Source of the DNA: Candidatus Terraquivivens ruidianensis
GTDB taxonomy: Archaea > Thermoproteota > Nitrososphaeria_A > Caldarchaeales > Wolframiiraptoraceae
DNA length: 64,000 nucleotides
Direction of reading: 5' to 3'
Assembly (NCBI GenBank): GCA_023267975.1
Contig: JALNLA010000004.1
Span: forward strand, 62,001-126,000
Positions 53,074 to 61,845 of this stretch are shown piece after piece. The notes beneath the pieces were generated by a model. That model was not told the origin of the DNA, made no database searches, and was given only the letters and a program-made list of their open reading frames with translations. Position numbers and translations under genes: made by a program. Numbering within the stretch: the first letter of the stretch is position 1; each line of letters starts with the position of its first letter.

Positions 53074-54159
53074 TTATGAGAATACCATATGGGTTGCCCA
53101 GATCCTACAGGCACCTTCGACAGAGACCATGCAGGGTCCAACGGGCTTATCCGGCTTGCATATCTTCATGTAGAGCGGACACTGCGTAGGCTTAACCCTT
53201 CCCAGCATAACCTCAACGCACCTGCATCCTGGATGCATCTCGTTGGCGTACTCTACACTCTTCAGACCGTACTTGCATCTTGCATCGTAATCTTTAAACT
53301 CTTCCTTCAGGACGAAGCCAGTACGTTCGATAACGCCCATACCCCTCCAATGGGCATCAGCCAGCTCAAAAACACGATCGATTGTCCGCATAGCCCTAAC
53401 GTTGCCTTCCCATGTAACAGACCTAGAGTATTGGTTCAAGATTTCAGCCTTACCCTCTGATATCTGTTTAACCAGTATGAGAATGGACATCAAAACGTCT
53501 ACCGGCTCGAACCCGGAAGCAACCACTGGTATGCCGTATTCCTTGGCTAAAGGCTCGTAAGCCTTTAGGCCGCTTATCGTCGTGGCATGCCCAGGCGCTA
53601 TGACACCATCCATCTCCAGCCTACCGCGCGAGTATAGGGTAATGACAGCGGGAGGCACGTATCTATGTGAACTGAGTATTGAGAAATTATTCGGTGGAGT
53701 CCGCAGTATGTGTAGAGCTGTGGCTGGGGCCGTAGTCTCAAATCCAACGGCAAAGAAGACAACTTCCTTATTAAGGTCCGACTCCGCTATCCTAATGGCG
53801 TCAAGTATACTATAAACAATCCTTACGTTACCACCTTCCGACCTTACGCCTTCCAGAGAATACTGTGTACCCATCGACCTCGATACGTCCCCGAAGACGG
53901 CGACAGTTTTACCTTCAAGCGCAAGCTCAGCGGCTTGGTCGATATCCAGCGCAGGGGTTATGCACACAGGACAACCAGGTCCAGCGATGAGCTCTATGTT
54001 ATCCGGAAGGAGTGAGCGCAAACCATAGTGAACTATTGTCCATTCGTGCGTACCGCATACATGGCATATCTTGACTGAACTCTTTAGAGGAGTTTCCCTG
54101 ATTTTGCGCACGATTGCCTCTACCAGTTCCCTTTTCCTGAATTCTTTTAAGAAGCTCAA
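53074..54159 (-). CDS. hypD: Hydrogenase maturation protein HypD
   Basis: HypD, with HypC, is the scaffold on which Fe(CN)2CO is built. The 361-residue protein has the catalytic CHVCGTHEWTIVHYG, IAGPGCPVCITP, GFEPVDVLMS, and the C-terminal 4Fe-4S region with cysteines in ARCKYGL, HPGCRCVEV, TQCPLYMKIC and GPCMVS. Complete. It lies downstream of hypC (23-base gap) in the hypB-hypA-hypC-hypD run on the reverse strand. Confidence 0.95.
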   Translation of the reverse strand: MSFLKEFRKRELVEAIVRKIRETPLKSSVKICHVCGTHEWTIVHYGLRSLLPDNIELIAGPGCPVCITPALDIDQAAELALEGKTVAVFGDVSRSMGTQYSLEGVRSEGGNVRIVYSILDAIRIAESDLNKEVVFFAVGFETTAPATALHILRTPPNNFSILSSHRYVPPAVITLYSRGRLEMDGVIAPGHATTISGLKAYEPLAKEYGIPVVASGFEPVDVLMSILILVKQISEGKAEILNQYSRSVTWEGNVRAMRTIDRVFELADAHWRGMGVIERTGFVLKEEFKDYDARCKYGLKSVEYANEMHPGCRCVEVMLGRVKPTQCPLYMKICKPDKPVGPCMVSVEGACRIWATHMVFS

Positions 54160-54181
54160 GGGATATCGCCAACCATGTGGA

Positions 54182-54400
54182 CTACCCTTCGCTGAGCATC
54201 TCTGATAGTAATTCTATCGTCTTAAGCGCTTCATCTTCATCAAGCGTCTGTATGGCGTAGCCAGCGTGGACGAGTACGTACTGTCCTACCGAAACATCTA
54301 CGAGCGACACATCCACTTCCCTGAGCGTGTTGTCACCAAAGTCCACCTTGGCTATGTTACCGGATTTTTCGACAACCTTTGCGGGTATGGCTAAGCACAT
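54182..54400 (-). CDS. hypC: Hydrogenase maturation chaperone HypC
   Basis: The 72-residue protein begins MCLAIPAKVVEKSGNIAKVD, the HypC/HupF signature in which the N-terminal Cys2 binds the Fe(CN)2CO precursor. VLVHAGYAIQTLDEDEA follows, also conserved. It works with HypD upstream of the NiFe large subunit. Confidence 0.95.
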   Translation of the reverse strand: MCLAIPAKVVEKSGNIAKVDFGDNTLREVDVSLVDVSVGQYVLVHAGYAIQTLDEDEALKTIELLSEMLSEG

Positions 54401-54446
54401 CTTCTGTAAGATTTACGCCGACCCAGCTAATAAACCCTTGTCGATG

Positions 54447-54818
54447 TTACAGCTCAAGCCTCACCCTCTTTACGATGCAGCCCTTTCCCTCCAGGACCTC
54501 TACAGGACTTCCGCAGTTGGGGCATAGGAATAAAGGTGCCGAGACATGGTAAGAGGCATCATCGGCATAGTTCGGCCTACCGTCAAACCCGCAGGCTTTG
54601 CACCTAACGTGAGCTTCTATTGTGGTGATGATTAGGTGAGAGTTTTCCAGAATAGTTCCCTTAGAAAGCACGCCGTATGCAAAACGCATCTGCTCCGGGT
54701 TCAGAAAAGATAGCTGGCCGACTTCCAGCTCGACCTCGATAACCCTCTTCGCGTCCCTTTTCTTAGCCTCTTCTACTACTTTTTCTACGAGCTGAGATAC
54801 CATGTAGAACTCGTGCAT
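54447..54818 (-). CDS. hypA: Hydrogenase nickel insertion protein HypA
   Basis: The 123-residue protein begins MHEFYMVSQLVEKVVEEA with His2 of the nickel site. It carries a zinc site of two CxxC pairs (CKACGFDG and CPNCGSP) and the strand VIEVELEVGQLSFLNPEQM. It delivers nickel with HypB, whose gene ends 2 bases upstream. Confidence 0.95.
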   Translation of the reverse strand: MHEFYMVSQLVEKVVEEAKKRDAKRVIEVELEVGQLSFLNPEQMRFAYGVLSKGTILENSHLIITTIEAHVRCKACGFDGRPNYADDASYHVSAPLFLCPNCGSPVEVLEGKGCIVKRVRLEL

Positions 54819-54820
54819 GT

Positions 54821-55504
54821 CTACAACAGACCTAGTGCTTTAGCTACCATATCTATACCATAGTCAGTCTTGCAACTCGTCTTAACGACTGCAGCGCTCG
54901 GAGAAATTTTCTTTATCTTAGCCTCCAGCTCGTCAACGTTCACGTTCATGGCATCTGCCAAGTCTATCTTATTGATGACAACCACGTCCGCTTCCATGAA
55001 TATGTAAGGATGCTTCAGCGGCGTGTAAGGACCTTCCGTCACACTTATGACGACCACTCTACTGTCGGTTCCGAGCGGAAACTCGGCCGGGCATATTAGG
55101 TTTCCAACGTTTTCAATGAACAGTACATCGATTTCATTCAAGTCTATTTTGCTCAGAGCCTTCCTCACAAGGTTAGCATCGAGGTGACATTCTTTACCAG
55201 TGTTTATCTGTAGCGTCTTAGCACCACGCTTCTTAATCCTTTCGGCATCTATCGTCGTAGTAACGTCGCCACCAAACACTGCAATTCTATACTTGTCCTT
55301 CAATAATTCGATTAGCTTTTCGATCAGTGTTGTCTTCCCTGAGCCCACTGAGCCCATTACATCGACGGCCCTTATGCGATGCTTCTCTAAGAGTTGTTTG
55401 TTTTCTTCAGCTATCCTCCTGTTCGCCTCAAGCAGGTCCTCCTCGAGCTCTATGTCAAAAACCTCGCCTTTATCGGGCACTATTACCTCTACTTCGTCTG
55501 GCAA
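54821..55504 (-). CDS. hypB: Hydrogenase nickel incorporation GTPase HypB
   Basis: The 227-residue SIMIBI GTPase has P-loop VMGSVGSGKTTLIEKL (near 50), GKECHLDANLV with the Cys-His metal site at the dimer interface, ENVGNLICPAEF, and the guanine-specificity NKIDLADAM. It lacks the His-rich N-terminal nickel store found in some bacteria. First confident gene of the hypBACD operon. Confidence 0.95.
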   Translation of the reverse strand: MPDEVEVIVPDKGEVFDIELEEDLLEANRRIAEENKQLLEKHRIRAVDVMGSVGSGKTTLIEKLIELLKDKYRIAVFGGDVTTTIDAERIKKRGAKTLQINTGKECHLDANLVRKALSKIDLNEIDVLFIENVGNLICPAEFPLGTDSRVVVISVTEGPYTPLKHPYIFMEADVVVINKIDLADAMNVNVDELEAKIKKISPSAAVVKTSCKTDYGIDMVAKALGLL

Positions 55505-55536
55505 AACTGGATGCTCCCTTAAACGGAGAGTTCGTT

Positions 55537-55671
55537 CTAAAATTTAAAGATAATTTGGTGGGCGTATAAAGGTCTTTGGCCAAAAACCTGTAAAGGTTCA
55601 ATGAACCAACGAGCACGGATCTCATCAAGAGCTACTCTACCGTCCTTTAGAAGAACACTAATACTACTCAT
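55537..55671 (-). CDS. Possible small 44-residue protein upstream of hypB
   Basis: An ATG at 55671 opens a 44-codon frame (begins MSSISVLLKDGRVALDEIRA, ends in HQIIFKF) that stops 32 bases before hypB. A TATA-like TTTTTAAAGATTTTT lies about 25 bases upstream of the ATG, so the transcript would begin at or near this codon, as in leaderless archaeal mRNAs. The composition looks protein-like, with a predicted helix in the middle. It could equally be the untranslated hyp leader. No family recognised. Confidence 0.35.
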   Translation of the reverse strand: MSSISVLLKDGRVALDEIRARWFIEPLQVFGQRPLYAHQIIFKF

Positions 55672-55739
55672 CCATGTATTCGGTTAAAAATCTTTAAAAA
55701 TCGCAAAAGGCTTTTGTGTAGCAAGCTCGGTGCCATTGC

Positions 55740-57326
55740 TTGACCCAGACCGTTAAATCTTTGAAAGAAAATGTCAACATAATCGCAACTACCCAAAGTA
55801 TTTGTCCTACATGCAACGCAATAATACCAGCACGTCTTGTTGAAATGAATGGAAAGGTCTTGATAAAGAAATCTTGTCCAGAGCATGGTTACGTTGAGGA
55901 GCTTTACTTCGGGGATGTAAACATGTACAGGAAATTTGGCAAATGGGCACATGATGGTAAAGGAATAGAGAACCCGAGCGTTCAAGTTAAGGAGCCCATC
56001 TGCCCGATGGACTGTGGTTTGTGCAACTTGCATTTGAGCCATACGGCCCTCGCAAACCTTGTTGTGACAAACAGATGCGACCTTAGATGCTGGTACTGCT
56101 TCTTCTACAGTGAGAAGGCGGGATACGTTTACGAGCCTACGTTGGAGCAAATAGAAGAGATGATAAAGACCCTTAGGGCAGAAAAGCCGGTGCCAGGAAA
56201 CTCGGTTCAGTTAACTGGTGGAGAGCCCTGCTTAAGGGACGACCTACCGGAAATAATCCGTATAATCAAGAGGCATGGTGTTGACCACGTTCAGCTTAAC
56301 ACAAACGGTATAAGACTCGCTAATGACTTTGAGTTCTTCAGAAAAGTTAAGGAGGCTGGCGTGAGTACCCTCTACCTAAGCTTTGACGGCGTAACACCGG
56401 AGACGAATCCGAAGAATCATTGGGAGATACCAAACATTTTGGATAATGCAAGGAGGCTCGACGTCGGTGTAGTTCTTGTACCAACTATCATAAAGTCCGT
56501 TAACGACCATGAGTTGGGAGAAATAATCAGGTTCGGGTTCACGAACGTCGACATCATAAGGTCGGTAAACTTTCAACCCGTATCTTTGACTGGTTTAATG
56601 CCGAAGAAGGAAAGGGAGAAGTATAGGATAACTATAGCCGATTGTATCCATCTCATAGAGGAACAAACGGAAGGACAGATACCCGCAGATTGCTGGTTTC
56701 CGGTTCCGACGTGTACACCAGTGACACACTTCGTAGAAGCCTTAACGTTTAGACCTCAGTACGAACTAACGCCGCACTTCGTCTGTGGTGCCGGAACGTA
56801 TGTTTTCAAAGATGGAGATAAGCTAGTGCCAATAACGGACTTCGTGGACGTGGAGGGGTTACTTAACTATATTTCCGAGAAGGCGGAAGAGATCAAGCAA
56901 GGAAAGAGCAAATACATAGTTGGGCTTAAAATACTATTGAAAATAAAGAGCTTTATAAACGAGAACAAAAAGCCGACTGGATTAAATTTATCCAGAATCC
57001 TTTTCCAGATGCTCATAAAGCATGACTATAGGAGCGTCGGCGAATGGCACAAGAGAAGCCTTTTCCTCGGCATGATGCACTTCCAAGATAAGTACAATTA
57101 CGATGTAGAGAGGGTTAAGAGGTGCAGCATACACTATCTTGTTCCGGACGGACGTATCATTCCATTTTGCGCATTCAACGTGATACCGGAGATTTATAGG
57201 GACAGCATACAAGCAAAGTACGGAATACCTATATCTGAGTGGGAGAGGCGCACGGGTAGAAAGTTAAGCCAAGACTTTTACGTCCGAAAGCAGCCGATAG
57301 CAGTTAAGGGTTCAACACAAAATTAA
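55740..57326 (+). CDS. Tetraether-lipid-synthase-like radical SAM protein (Tes / MJ0619 group)
   Basis: The 528-residue protein has an N-terminal zinc-ribbon-like CPTC (C22, C25) with CPEHG (C46), a second Cys group CPMDCGLCNLH (C88, C92, C95), the radical SAM cluster CDLRCWYC (C113, C117, C120), and LTGGEPCLRDDLPEIIR. This layout matches the MJ0619/Tes group, which includes the synthase that couples two archaeol tails into GDGT membrane lipids. Other members act on pterins or are uncharacterised. A TTG start follows GGTG. It stands alone, divergent from hypB. Confidence 0.65.
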   Translation: MTQTVKSLKENVNIIATTQSICPTCNAIIPARLVEMNGKVLIKKSCPEHGYVEELYFGDVNMYRKFGKWAHDGKGIENPSVQVKEPICPMDCGLCNLHLSHTALANLVVTNRCDLRCWYCFFYSEKAGYVYEPTLEQIEEMIKTLRAEKPVPGNSVQLTGGEPCLRDDLPEIIRIIKRHGVDHVQLNTNGIRLANDFEFFRKVKEAGVSTLYLSFDGVTPETNPKNHWEIPNILDNARRLDVGVVLVPTIIKSVNDHELGEIIRFGFTNVDIIRSVNFQPVSLTGLMPKKEREKYRITIADCIHLIEEQTEGQIPADCWFPVPTCTPVTHFVEALTFRPQYELTPHFVCGAGTYVFKDGDKLVPITDFVDVEGLLNYISEKAEEIKQGKSKYIVGLKILLKIKSFINENKKPTGLNLSRILFQMLIKHDYRSVGEWHKRSLFLGMMHFQDKYNYDVERVKRCSIHYLVPDGRIIPFCAFNVIPEIYRDSIQAKYGIPISEWERRTGRKLSQDFYVRKQPIAVKGSTQN

Positions 57327-57371
57327 TTTTAATTGTTTTTTATTAGTAATTCTTGGATAGTGGGTTTGAGT

Positions 57372-58223
57372 ATGAGTTTGAGGCGGCGATTGCTTAGGTT
57401 TATTGAGGAGGACCTAGGCTGGGGCGATATAACGAGCGAATTGTTAATTCCAGAAGATATAGAGGGTGTAGGAATCGTAAGGGCGAAGGAGCCCGGTGTA
57501 ATGTGCGGCGGTGACGAAGCAAGGGAATTGGTTGAGTTGATGGACCTTAGCGTTAAAATCCTTAAAGAGGATGGACAGGTTTTCGATAAAGACGAGACCC
57601 TGCTGGAACTTAGGGGCAAGGTGAGGAAAATATTGGCCGTTGAAAGGGTCCTTCTGAACTTGCTTGCGCATATGTGCGGTGTGGCGACGCTCACGAGAAG
57701 GATTGTCGAGCGGGTACGCTCGGTAAACCCCAGTGTAAAGGTTGCGGCTACAAGAAAGACGCTGCCCGGTTTGCGGTTTTTCGAGAAGAAAGCCGTAAGG
57801 GTAGGCGGCGGAGATACTCACAGATACGACCTTTCGGGCATGGTGCTGATAAAGGACAACCATATATCCGTCTTGGGTGATGTTAAATCTGCGGTCGAGA
57901 AGGCCAAGACGTCCGCAAGCTTTGCTGTAAAAGTCGAGGTTGAGGTTTCGACCGTAAAGGCTGCCATCGACGGTGCAAGGGCAGGTGCTGACGTTCTCAT
58001 GCTCGACAACATGAGCGTATCCGAAATTAGAGAAGTAATCAAGACTTTGGAGACCGTTGGTCTAAGAGAAAGGGTACTGCTCGAGGCCTCCGGTAGGATT
58101 ACAGAAGAGAATGTTGTCGATTATGCCGCAACCGGTGTAGATATAATCTCCATCGGTGAGATTACACACTCTGCAAAGTCGATAGACATGAGCTTGGACG
58201 TTAAGCTAATGGTTAGAGACTGA
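57372..58223 (+). CDS. nadC: Nicotinate-nucleotide pyrophosphorylase (quinolinate phosphoribosyltransferase)
   Basis: NadC converts quinolinate and PRPP to nicotinate mononucleotide in NAD synthesis. From ATG 57372 the protein has 283 residues; a codon at 57333 adds a non-homologous leader. Motifs are FIEEDLGWGDITSELL at the N-terminus, ATRKTLPGLRFFEKKAV, VGGGDTHRYDLSGMVLIKDN with the substrate Arg/His/Lys residues, and a C-terminal EASGRITEEN and ISIGEITHSAKSIDMSLD. NadA and NadB are not in the window. The end overlaps the convergent permease gene by 11 bases. Confidence 0.95.
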   Translation: MSLRRRLLRFIEEDLGWGDITSELLIPEDIEGVGIVRAKEPGVMCGGDEARELVELMDLSVKILKEDGQVFDKDETLLELRGKVRKILAVERVLLNLLAHMCGVATLTRRIVERVRSVNPSVKVAATRKTLPGLRFFEKKAVRVGGGDTHRYDLSGMVLIKDNHISVLGDVKSAVEKAKTSASFAVKVEVEVSTVKAAIDGARAGADVLMLDNMSVSEIREVIKTLETVGLRERVLLEASGRITEENVVDYAATGVDIISIGEITHSAKSIDMSLDVKLMVRD

Positions 58224-58992
58224 CTTCAGGCCTCCATCTTAAGAACTTGTTTTCTATTCTCTTAGCCATCTCCACAACCGTAGCACCCACGAAGCCCACT
58301 ACTAAAACCAACGCGTAAAGCCTATCGCTCATGAGAAGTCCCTCGGCGTAAATCAGCTGGTATCCGATGCCGGCGGTCGCGCCGACGAATTCGCCTATTA
58401 TCGCACCTATAAGGGCATACGAGACGCTGAGCCTTAGACCTGCGAATATCCACGACGCCACGGACGGCAGGATGACTATCCGCATCGTCTGGAGCCTGCT
58501 CGCGTTCATGACCTTCATGACGTTCAGCACATCTGGGTCTATAGATTTTATGCCTAAGTAAGTGTTGTAGAATATAACGAAGAACACAATCGACCATGCG
58601 AGGAATATCTTAGAGAAGATTCCGATTCCGAACCAGAAGATGACGAGCGGTGCGAGGGCTGGCCTAGGAATGGAGTTCAGCGCATACATGAATGGTTCAA
58701 GCGTTGAAGAGACCAACCTCGAGTAGGCGAAGAGGAGGCCTAAGACAACACCGCTTACCATACCTATAGCGAGGCCAAAAAAGGCTTCTCCGAGTGTTAC
58801 GAGTATATCCTTAAAGATGTTCTCTTGGAAGAAAAGCACGTAAAGCTCACGTGCGATACGGCTTGGACTGCTGGAGTAGAATGGGTCGAAGAGCGATAAT
58901 GATGGGTGCACTCCACCAGCTAGGGCCTCCCAAAAGAACAAGAGTACGACCAAAAACATTAAACGTCTTACATGTACCGTCCAAGCACTCAT
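58213..58992 (-). CDS. ABC transporter permease, NitT/TauT (SsuC-like) family
   Basis: The 259-residue protein has about six membrane segments and the permease EAA-type loop around LNVMKVMNASRLQTMRIVIL PSVASW. The RPALAPLVIFWFGIGIFSKI segment is typical of SsuC/TauC/ThiX permeases. It is the last gene of a binding-protein/ATPase/permease operon. The substrate class in this family includes sulfonates, nitrate, thiamine precursors and others; none can be chosen here. Confidence 0.88.
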   Translation of the reverse strand: MSAWTVHVRRLMFLVVLLFFWEALAGGVHPSLSLFDPFYSSSPSRIARELYVLFFQENIFKDILVTLGEAFFGLAIGMVSGVVLGLLFAYSRLVSSTLEPFMYALNSIPRPALAPLVIFWFGIGIFSKIFLAWSIVFFVIFYNTYLGIKSIDPDVLNVMKVMNASRLQTMRIVILPSVASWIFAGLRLSVSYALIGAIIGEFVGATAGIGYQLIYAEGLLMSDRLYALVLVVGFVGATVVEMAKRIENKFLRWRPEVSL

Positions 58993-59010
58993 AACCCATA
59001 CCTTCCGTAT

Positions 59011-59799
59011 TTATGGATGGCTGAGTTGCTCAGCCTGTATCTCTTCTTTGAGTCCATCCCAAATGAGTCTATAAAGCCTATTAAACTCCGGGTCGAGTCT
59101 GGAGTTGAGTGCAGACCTAGGTTTCGGCAATTCAACCTTGTACTCTGACTTTATTCTGCCCGGCCTGCTACTCATCACAAGGACTCTGTCGCCCAGTATT
59201 ATGGCCTCGGCTATGTCGTGCGTGACCATCACCATGGTCTTCCGTGTTCTCTTGTGTATTGTTAAAAGTTCATCTTGGAGGATAGTCCTAGTTTGGGCGT
59301 CAAGGGAGCCGAGTGGCTCGTCCATGAGTATGAGTTCGGGGTCGTATGCAAGTGCCCTCGCTAGTGCGACCCTCTGCCTCATGCCAGCAGACAGCTCGTG
59401 AGGGTATCTACCTTCGTAACCCTCCAGCCCGACCATTCTCAAGAAGCCTAATGCCGTACTCATTCTTTTTTCCCTCGAAACCCCCTTAACCTCTAGACCT
59501 AGTGCAACGTTCTCAATGACCGTCCTCCAAGGAAGGAGCGCGTCCCTTTGGAAGACGTATCCTATGCTTCTAACGTTCTGCACGATGGTGGTACCCTTTA
59601 TCAGCACGTCCTTCCGAAAACTTAGCAGACCTGCGATGGCATTAAGTAGTGTGGTCTTCCCACAACCGCTTGGACCAACCATCGTAACGAACTCACCATC
59701 GTACACTTTGAAGGATACGTTTTGGAGTGCATCAATCTTTCCTGTCGATGAGATATAGGATACGTTCAGGTCCTCCACCGATACGCGCTCCATGGTCAT
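59011..59799 (-). CDS. ABC transporter ATP-binding protein, NitT/TauT (SsuB-like) family
   Basis: From ATG 59799 (9 bases after GGGAGGAG; an ATG at 59829 would lie inside the upstream gene) the protein has 262 residues. It has Walker A GPSGCGKTTLLNAIAGL, Q-loop YVFQRDALLPWRT, signature LSAGMRQRVALARAL, Walker B LILMDEPLGSLDA and the switch His in MVTHDIAEA. It energises the permease encoded 18 bases downstream. Confidence 0.92.
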   Translation of the reverse strand: MTMERVSVEDLNVSYISSTGKIDALQNVSFKVYDGEFVTMVGPSGCGKTTLLNAIAGLLSFRKDVLIKGTTIVQNVRSIGYVFQRDALLPWRTVIENVALGLEVKGVSREKRMSTALGFLRMVGLEGYEGRYPHELSAGMRQRVALARALAYDPELILMDEPLGSLDAQTRTILQDELLTIHKRTRKTMVMVTHDIAEAIILGDRVLVMSSRPGRIKSEYKVELPKPRSALNSRLDPEFNRLYRLIWDGLKEEIQAEQLSHP

Positions 59800-59801
59800 A
59801 C

Positions 59802-60815
59802 CTATGGTCTCCTCCCAGCGAAGCTCCAATCAACGGCTTCCTCGAAGCTAACGCTTCTCTCAAGAGCGCCCGTCTCGATGAGCGGCGCGAGGTCAACGTA
59901 GTAGGCCGACTCGCTTAAGCTACCATCTTCGCGTATGGCTTCCTTTATCCTGTTTACGACTTTCTCGAGTAGCGCTATATCCATGCCCTTAAAGTATGGC
60001 TGAAGGACCTCAGCCACTTTCCTGGCATCCTCTCTCTTGATGAATTCTAGGGCCATCTTATGGGCCTTTACGATCCTCTCGACGAGCTCAGGATTCTTCG
60101 CTATAACATCGTCCCTCGTGACCAAGACCTGCGACATCGCCTCTTCTCCTCCCAGTAGCCTCGCATGTTGTTCTGGGTCGTAGAGGTCTATCAGTGCGTA
60201 CGCCTCACCGCTCTCCAGCAACTGCGTCGTCAATGGGTCCCATGTCACGGCTGCATCAACCTTTCCAGCCTTCAGGGCAGAATACATCGTTGAGAGTTCT
60301 CCGACGGCCACCATCTCGACATCCTTCTCAGGTTCGAGTCCTGCTTTCTTCAAAAAGTAAACGGCGAACGCCCAGCTTCCTGCGCCCGGTGCCGAGAAAC
60401 CAAGCTTCAAGCCCCTTAAGTCCTTAACATCCTTGACTGTATCCTTCAGCTCCGACCTAACCATCAGCGAGAATATTTCTCGGGAATGTAACGAGAGCAC
60501 TATCTTCAAAGGCCTATCCTTAAGTCTAGCTATAGGCACATGCACCGTCGATAGTGAGGCAAAATCTATATCGCCTGTTATGAGGGCTTCCCTTGCCTTC
60601 GTACCGCTTGGGAATGCTATGTAAGTCGCGTTTATGCCTACGTCGTCCATGAAGAGGCTAATCGCTATGTATGTCGGCGCGTACGTTATCGCCGGAACAT
60701 TGCCTATCTTAACGCTGTACTTGGTCTCTTCCTTGGGTATGTAAAGAAGGAGCATTCCCAGGATGAGTGCTACGGCAACGAGGATTGTAATTACTAGCAT
60801 GTTTACTCGTTTCAT
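59802..60815 (-). CDS. ABC transporter substrate-binding protein (NMT1/SsuA-like)
   Basis: The 337-residue protein begins with a membrane anchor or signal segment (NMLVITILVAVALILGMLLL) and no lipobox cysteine. A periplasmic-binding-protein type 2 fold follows: KIGNVPAITYAPTYIAISLF, KAREALITGDIDFASLSTVH, LRGLKLGFSAPGAGSWAFAV, and KVDAAVTWDPLTTQLLESG. These are SsuA/TauA/ThiY-type features. First gene of the transporter operon; the ligand is not identifiable. Confidence 0.88.
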   Translation of the reverse strand: MKRVNMLVITILVAVALILGMLLLYIPKEETKYSVKIGNVPAITYAPTYIAISLFMDDVGINATYIAFPSGTKAREALITGDIDFASLSTVHVPIARLKDRPLKIVLSLHSREIFSLMVRSELKDTVKDVKDLRGLKLGFSAPGAGSWAFAVYFLKKAGLEPEKDVEMVAVGELSTMYSALKAGKVDAAVTWDPLTTQLLESGEAYALIDLYDPEQHARLLGGEEAMSQVLVTRDDVIAKNPELVERIVKAHKMALEFIKREDARKVAEVLQPYFKGMDIALLEKVVNRIKEAIREDGSLSESAYYVDLAPLIETGALERSVSFEEAVDWSFAGRRP

Positions 60816-60912
60816 CGCTTTACAGTCTGAGAACGCGTCAGTTTAAAGCATATCTTTGATGGCAAAATATGTTAAAACCTTAGGCATCCATGCAATTTAT
60901 GCAACTTTGGAG

Positions 60913-61134
60913 CTACTTGGTGGCCTTGGTATCGGCTTGGAAGTTTACCTTATGATGCGTCCCGTCGCAGAACGGTTTGTTTTCCGAGGCACCGCATCTG
61001 CAAAGGGAGATAAACTCTTTATCTGTGGGTAGCTGGAAAACGTTGTCCTCGTAATCCACAAGCTGGAAAGGCCCATATACTCTGTAAGGACCGTTCTTAC
61101 GGACTACTATCCTTACTATTTTTTCTTGAGCCAT
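60913..61134 (-). CDS. CDGSH iron-sulfur domain protein
   Basis: A 73-residue protein with the 2Fe-2S CDGSH motif ISLCRCGASENKPFCDGTHH, including the three Cys and one His that hold the cluster, as in mitoNEET-like proteins. The ATG at 61134 is preferred to 61155 because a TATA-like TTAAATATAAC lies around 61155-61166, placing the transcript start near 61137. Cellular role is unknown; redox or cluster transfer is typical of the family. It follows the endonuclease III gene. Confidence 0.88.
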   Translation of the reverse strand: MAQEKIVRIVVRKNGPYRVYGPFQLVDYEDNVFQLPTDKEFISLCRCGASENKPFCDGTHHKVNFQADTKATK

Positions 61135-61173
61135 GTCGTTATATGTTATAATCATGTTATATTTAATTCTTAC

Positions 61174-61845
61174 CTAGCGACGTCTCCTTGCATACCATTC
61201 GCAGTAAATCGTTATGGGGCAAATCTCACATCTTGGTCTTAGCTTTCTACAGACCTCTTTTCCGAACTTCACCAGTATGCCGTTTACCATCCTCCTCATA
61301 TGCGATGGTGTGATATTCTCTATACTCTTCCTCGTCTCTTCATATCCTGCTTTCTTCCTAACTATTCCAAGCCTTTTGGAGACCGTCTCGACGTGCGTAT
61401 CCACCGCCACGATTGGCTCACCATAGGCTATTGACAACACTATATCGGCAGTCTTGTAGCCGACGCCTGGAAGTTCAACGAGCAAAACCCTATCTCTCGG
61501 AACTTGGCCATCGTAACGCTCGAGTAATATCTTCGCCACATCCTTTATCCTTTTAGCCTTCTGCCTGTAAAACCCTACGGACTTTATCAGACGCCTTATC
61601 TCTTTGAGCGGTGCCTTTACAATATCCTCGATGCTTCCATATGTTGAGAATAACCTGCGGAACGCCAAGTCCGTCATTTCGTCACGAGTTCTATGTGAGA
61701 GCATAGCGCCTATCAGTACCCTAAAGGGGTCCGGCTTATCCAAATGTGCGGGTACCTGTATACCGTAACGTTCGACTAGTAAGTCCAGGATGTTCATGAA
61801 GGTGTTCTCGTCCAACTTTACATCCTTAACGTTATCTGTAGGCAA
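61174..61845 (-). CDS. nth: Endonuclease III (thymine-glycol DNA glycosylase/AP lyase)
   Basis: The 223-residue protein has the HhH motif with catalytic Lys (ELPGVGYKTADIVLSIAY), the catalytic Asp (AVDTHVETVSKRLGI), and the C-terminal 4Fe-4S loop Cx6Cx2Cx5C (CRKLRPRCEICPITIYC). It removes oxidised pyrimidines and nicks AP sites. A complete Nth, distinct from the cluster-free Ogg at 11366. It starts inside the end of the acyl-CoA dehydrogenase gene (14-base overlap). Confidence 0.94.
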   Translation of the reverse strand: MPTDNVKDVKLDENTFMNILDLLVERYGIQVPAHLDKPDPFRVLIGAMLSHRTRDEMTDLAFRRLFSTYGSIEDIVKAPLKEIRRLIKSVGFYRQKAKRIKDVAKILLERYDGQVPRDRVLLVELPGVGYKTADIVLSIAYGEPIVAVDTHVETVSKRLGIVRKKAGYEETRKSIENITPSHMRRMVNGILVKFGKEVCRKLRPRCEICPITIYCEWYARRRR

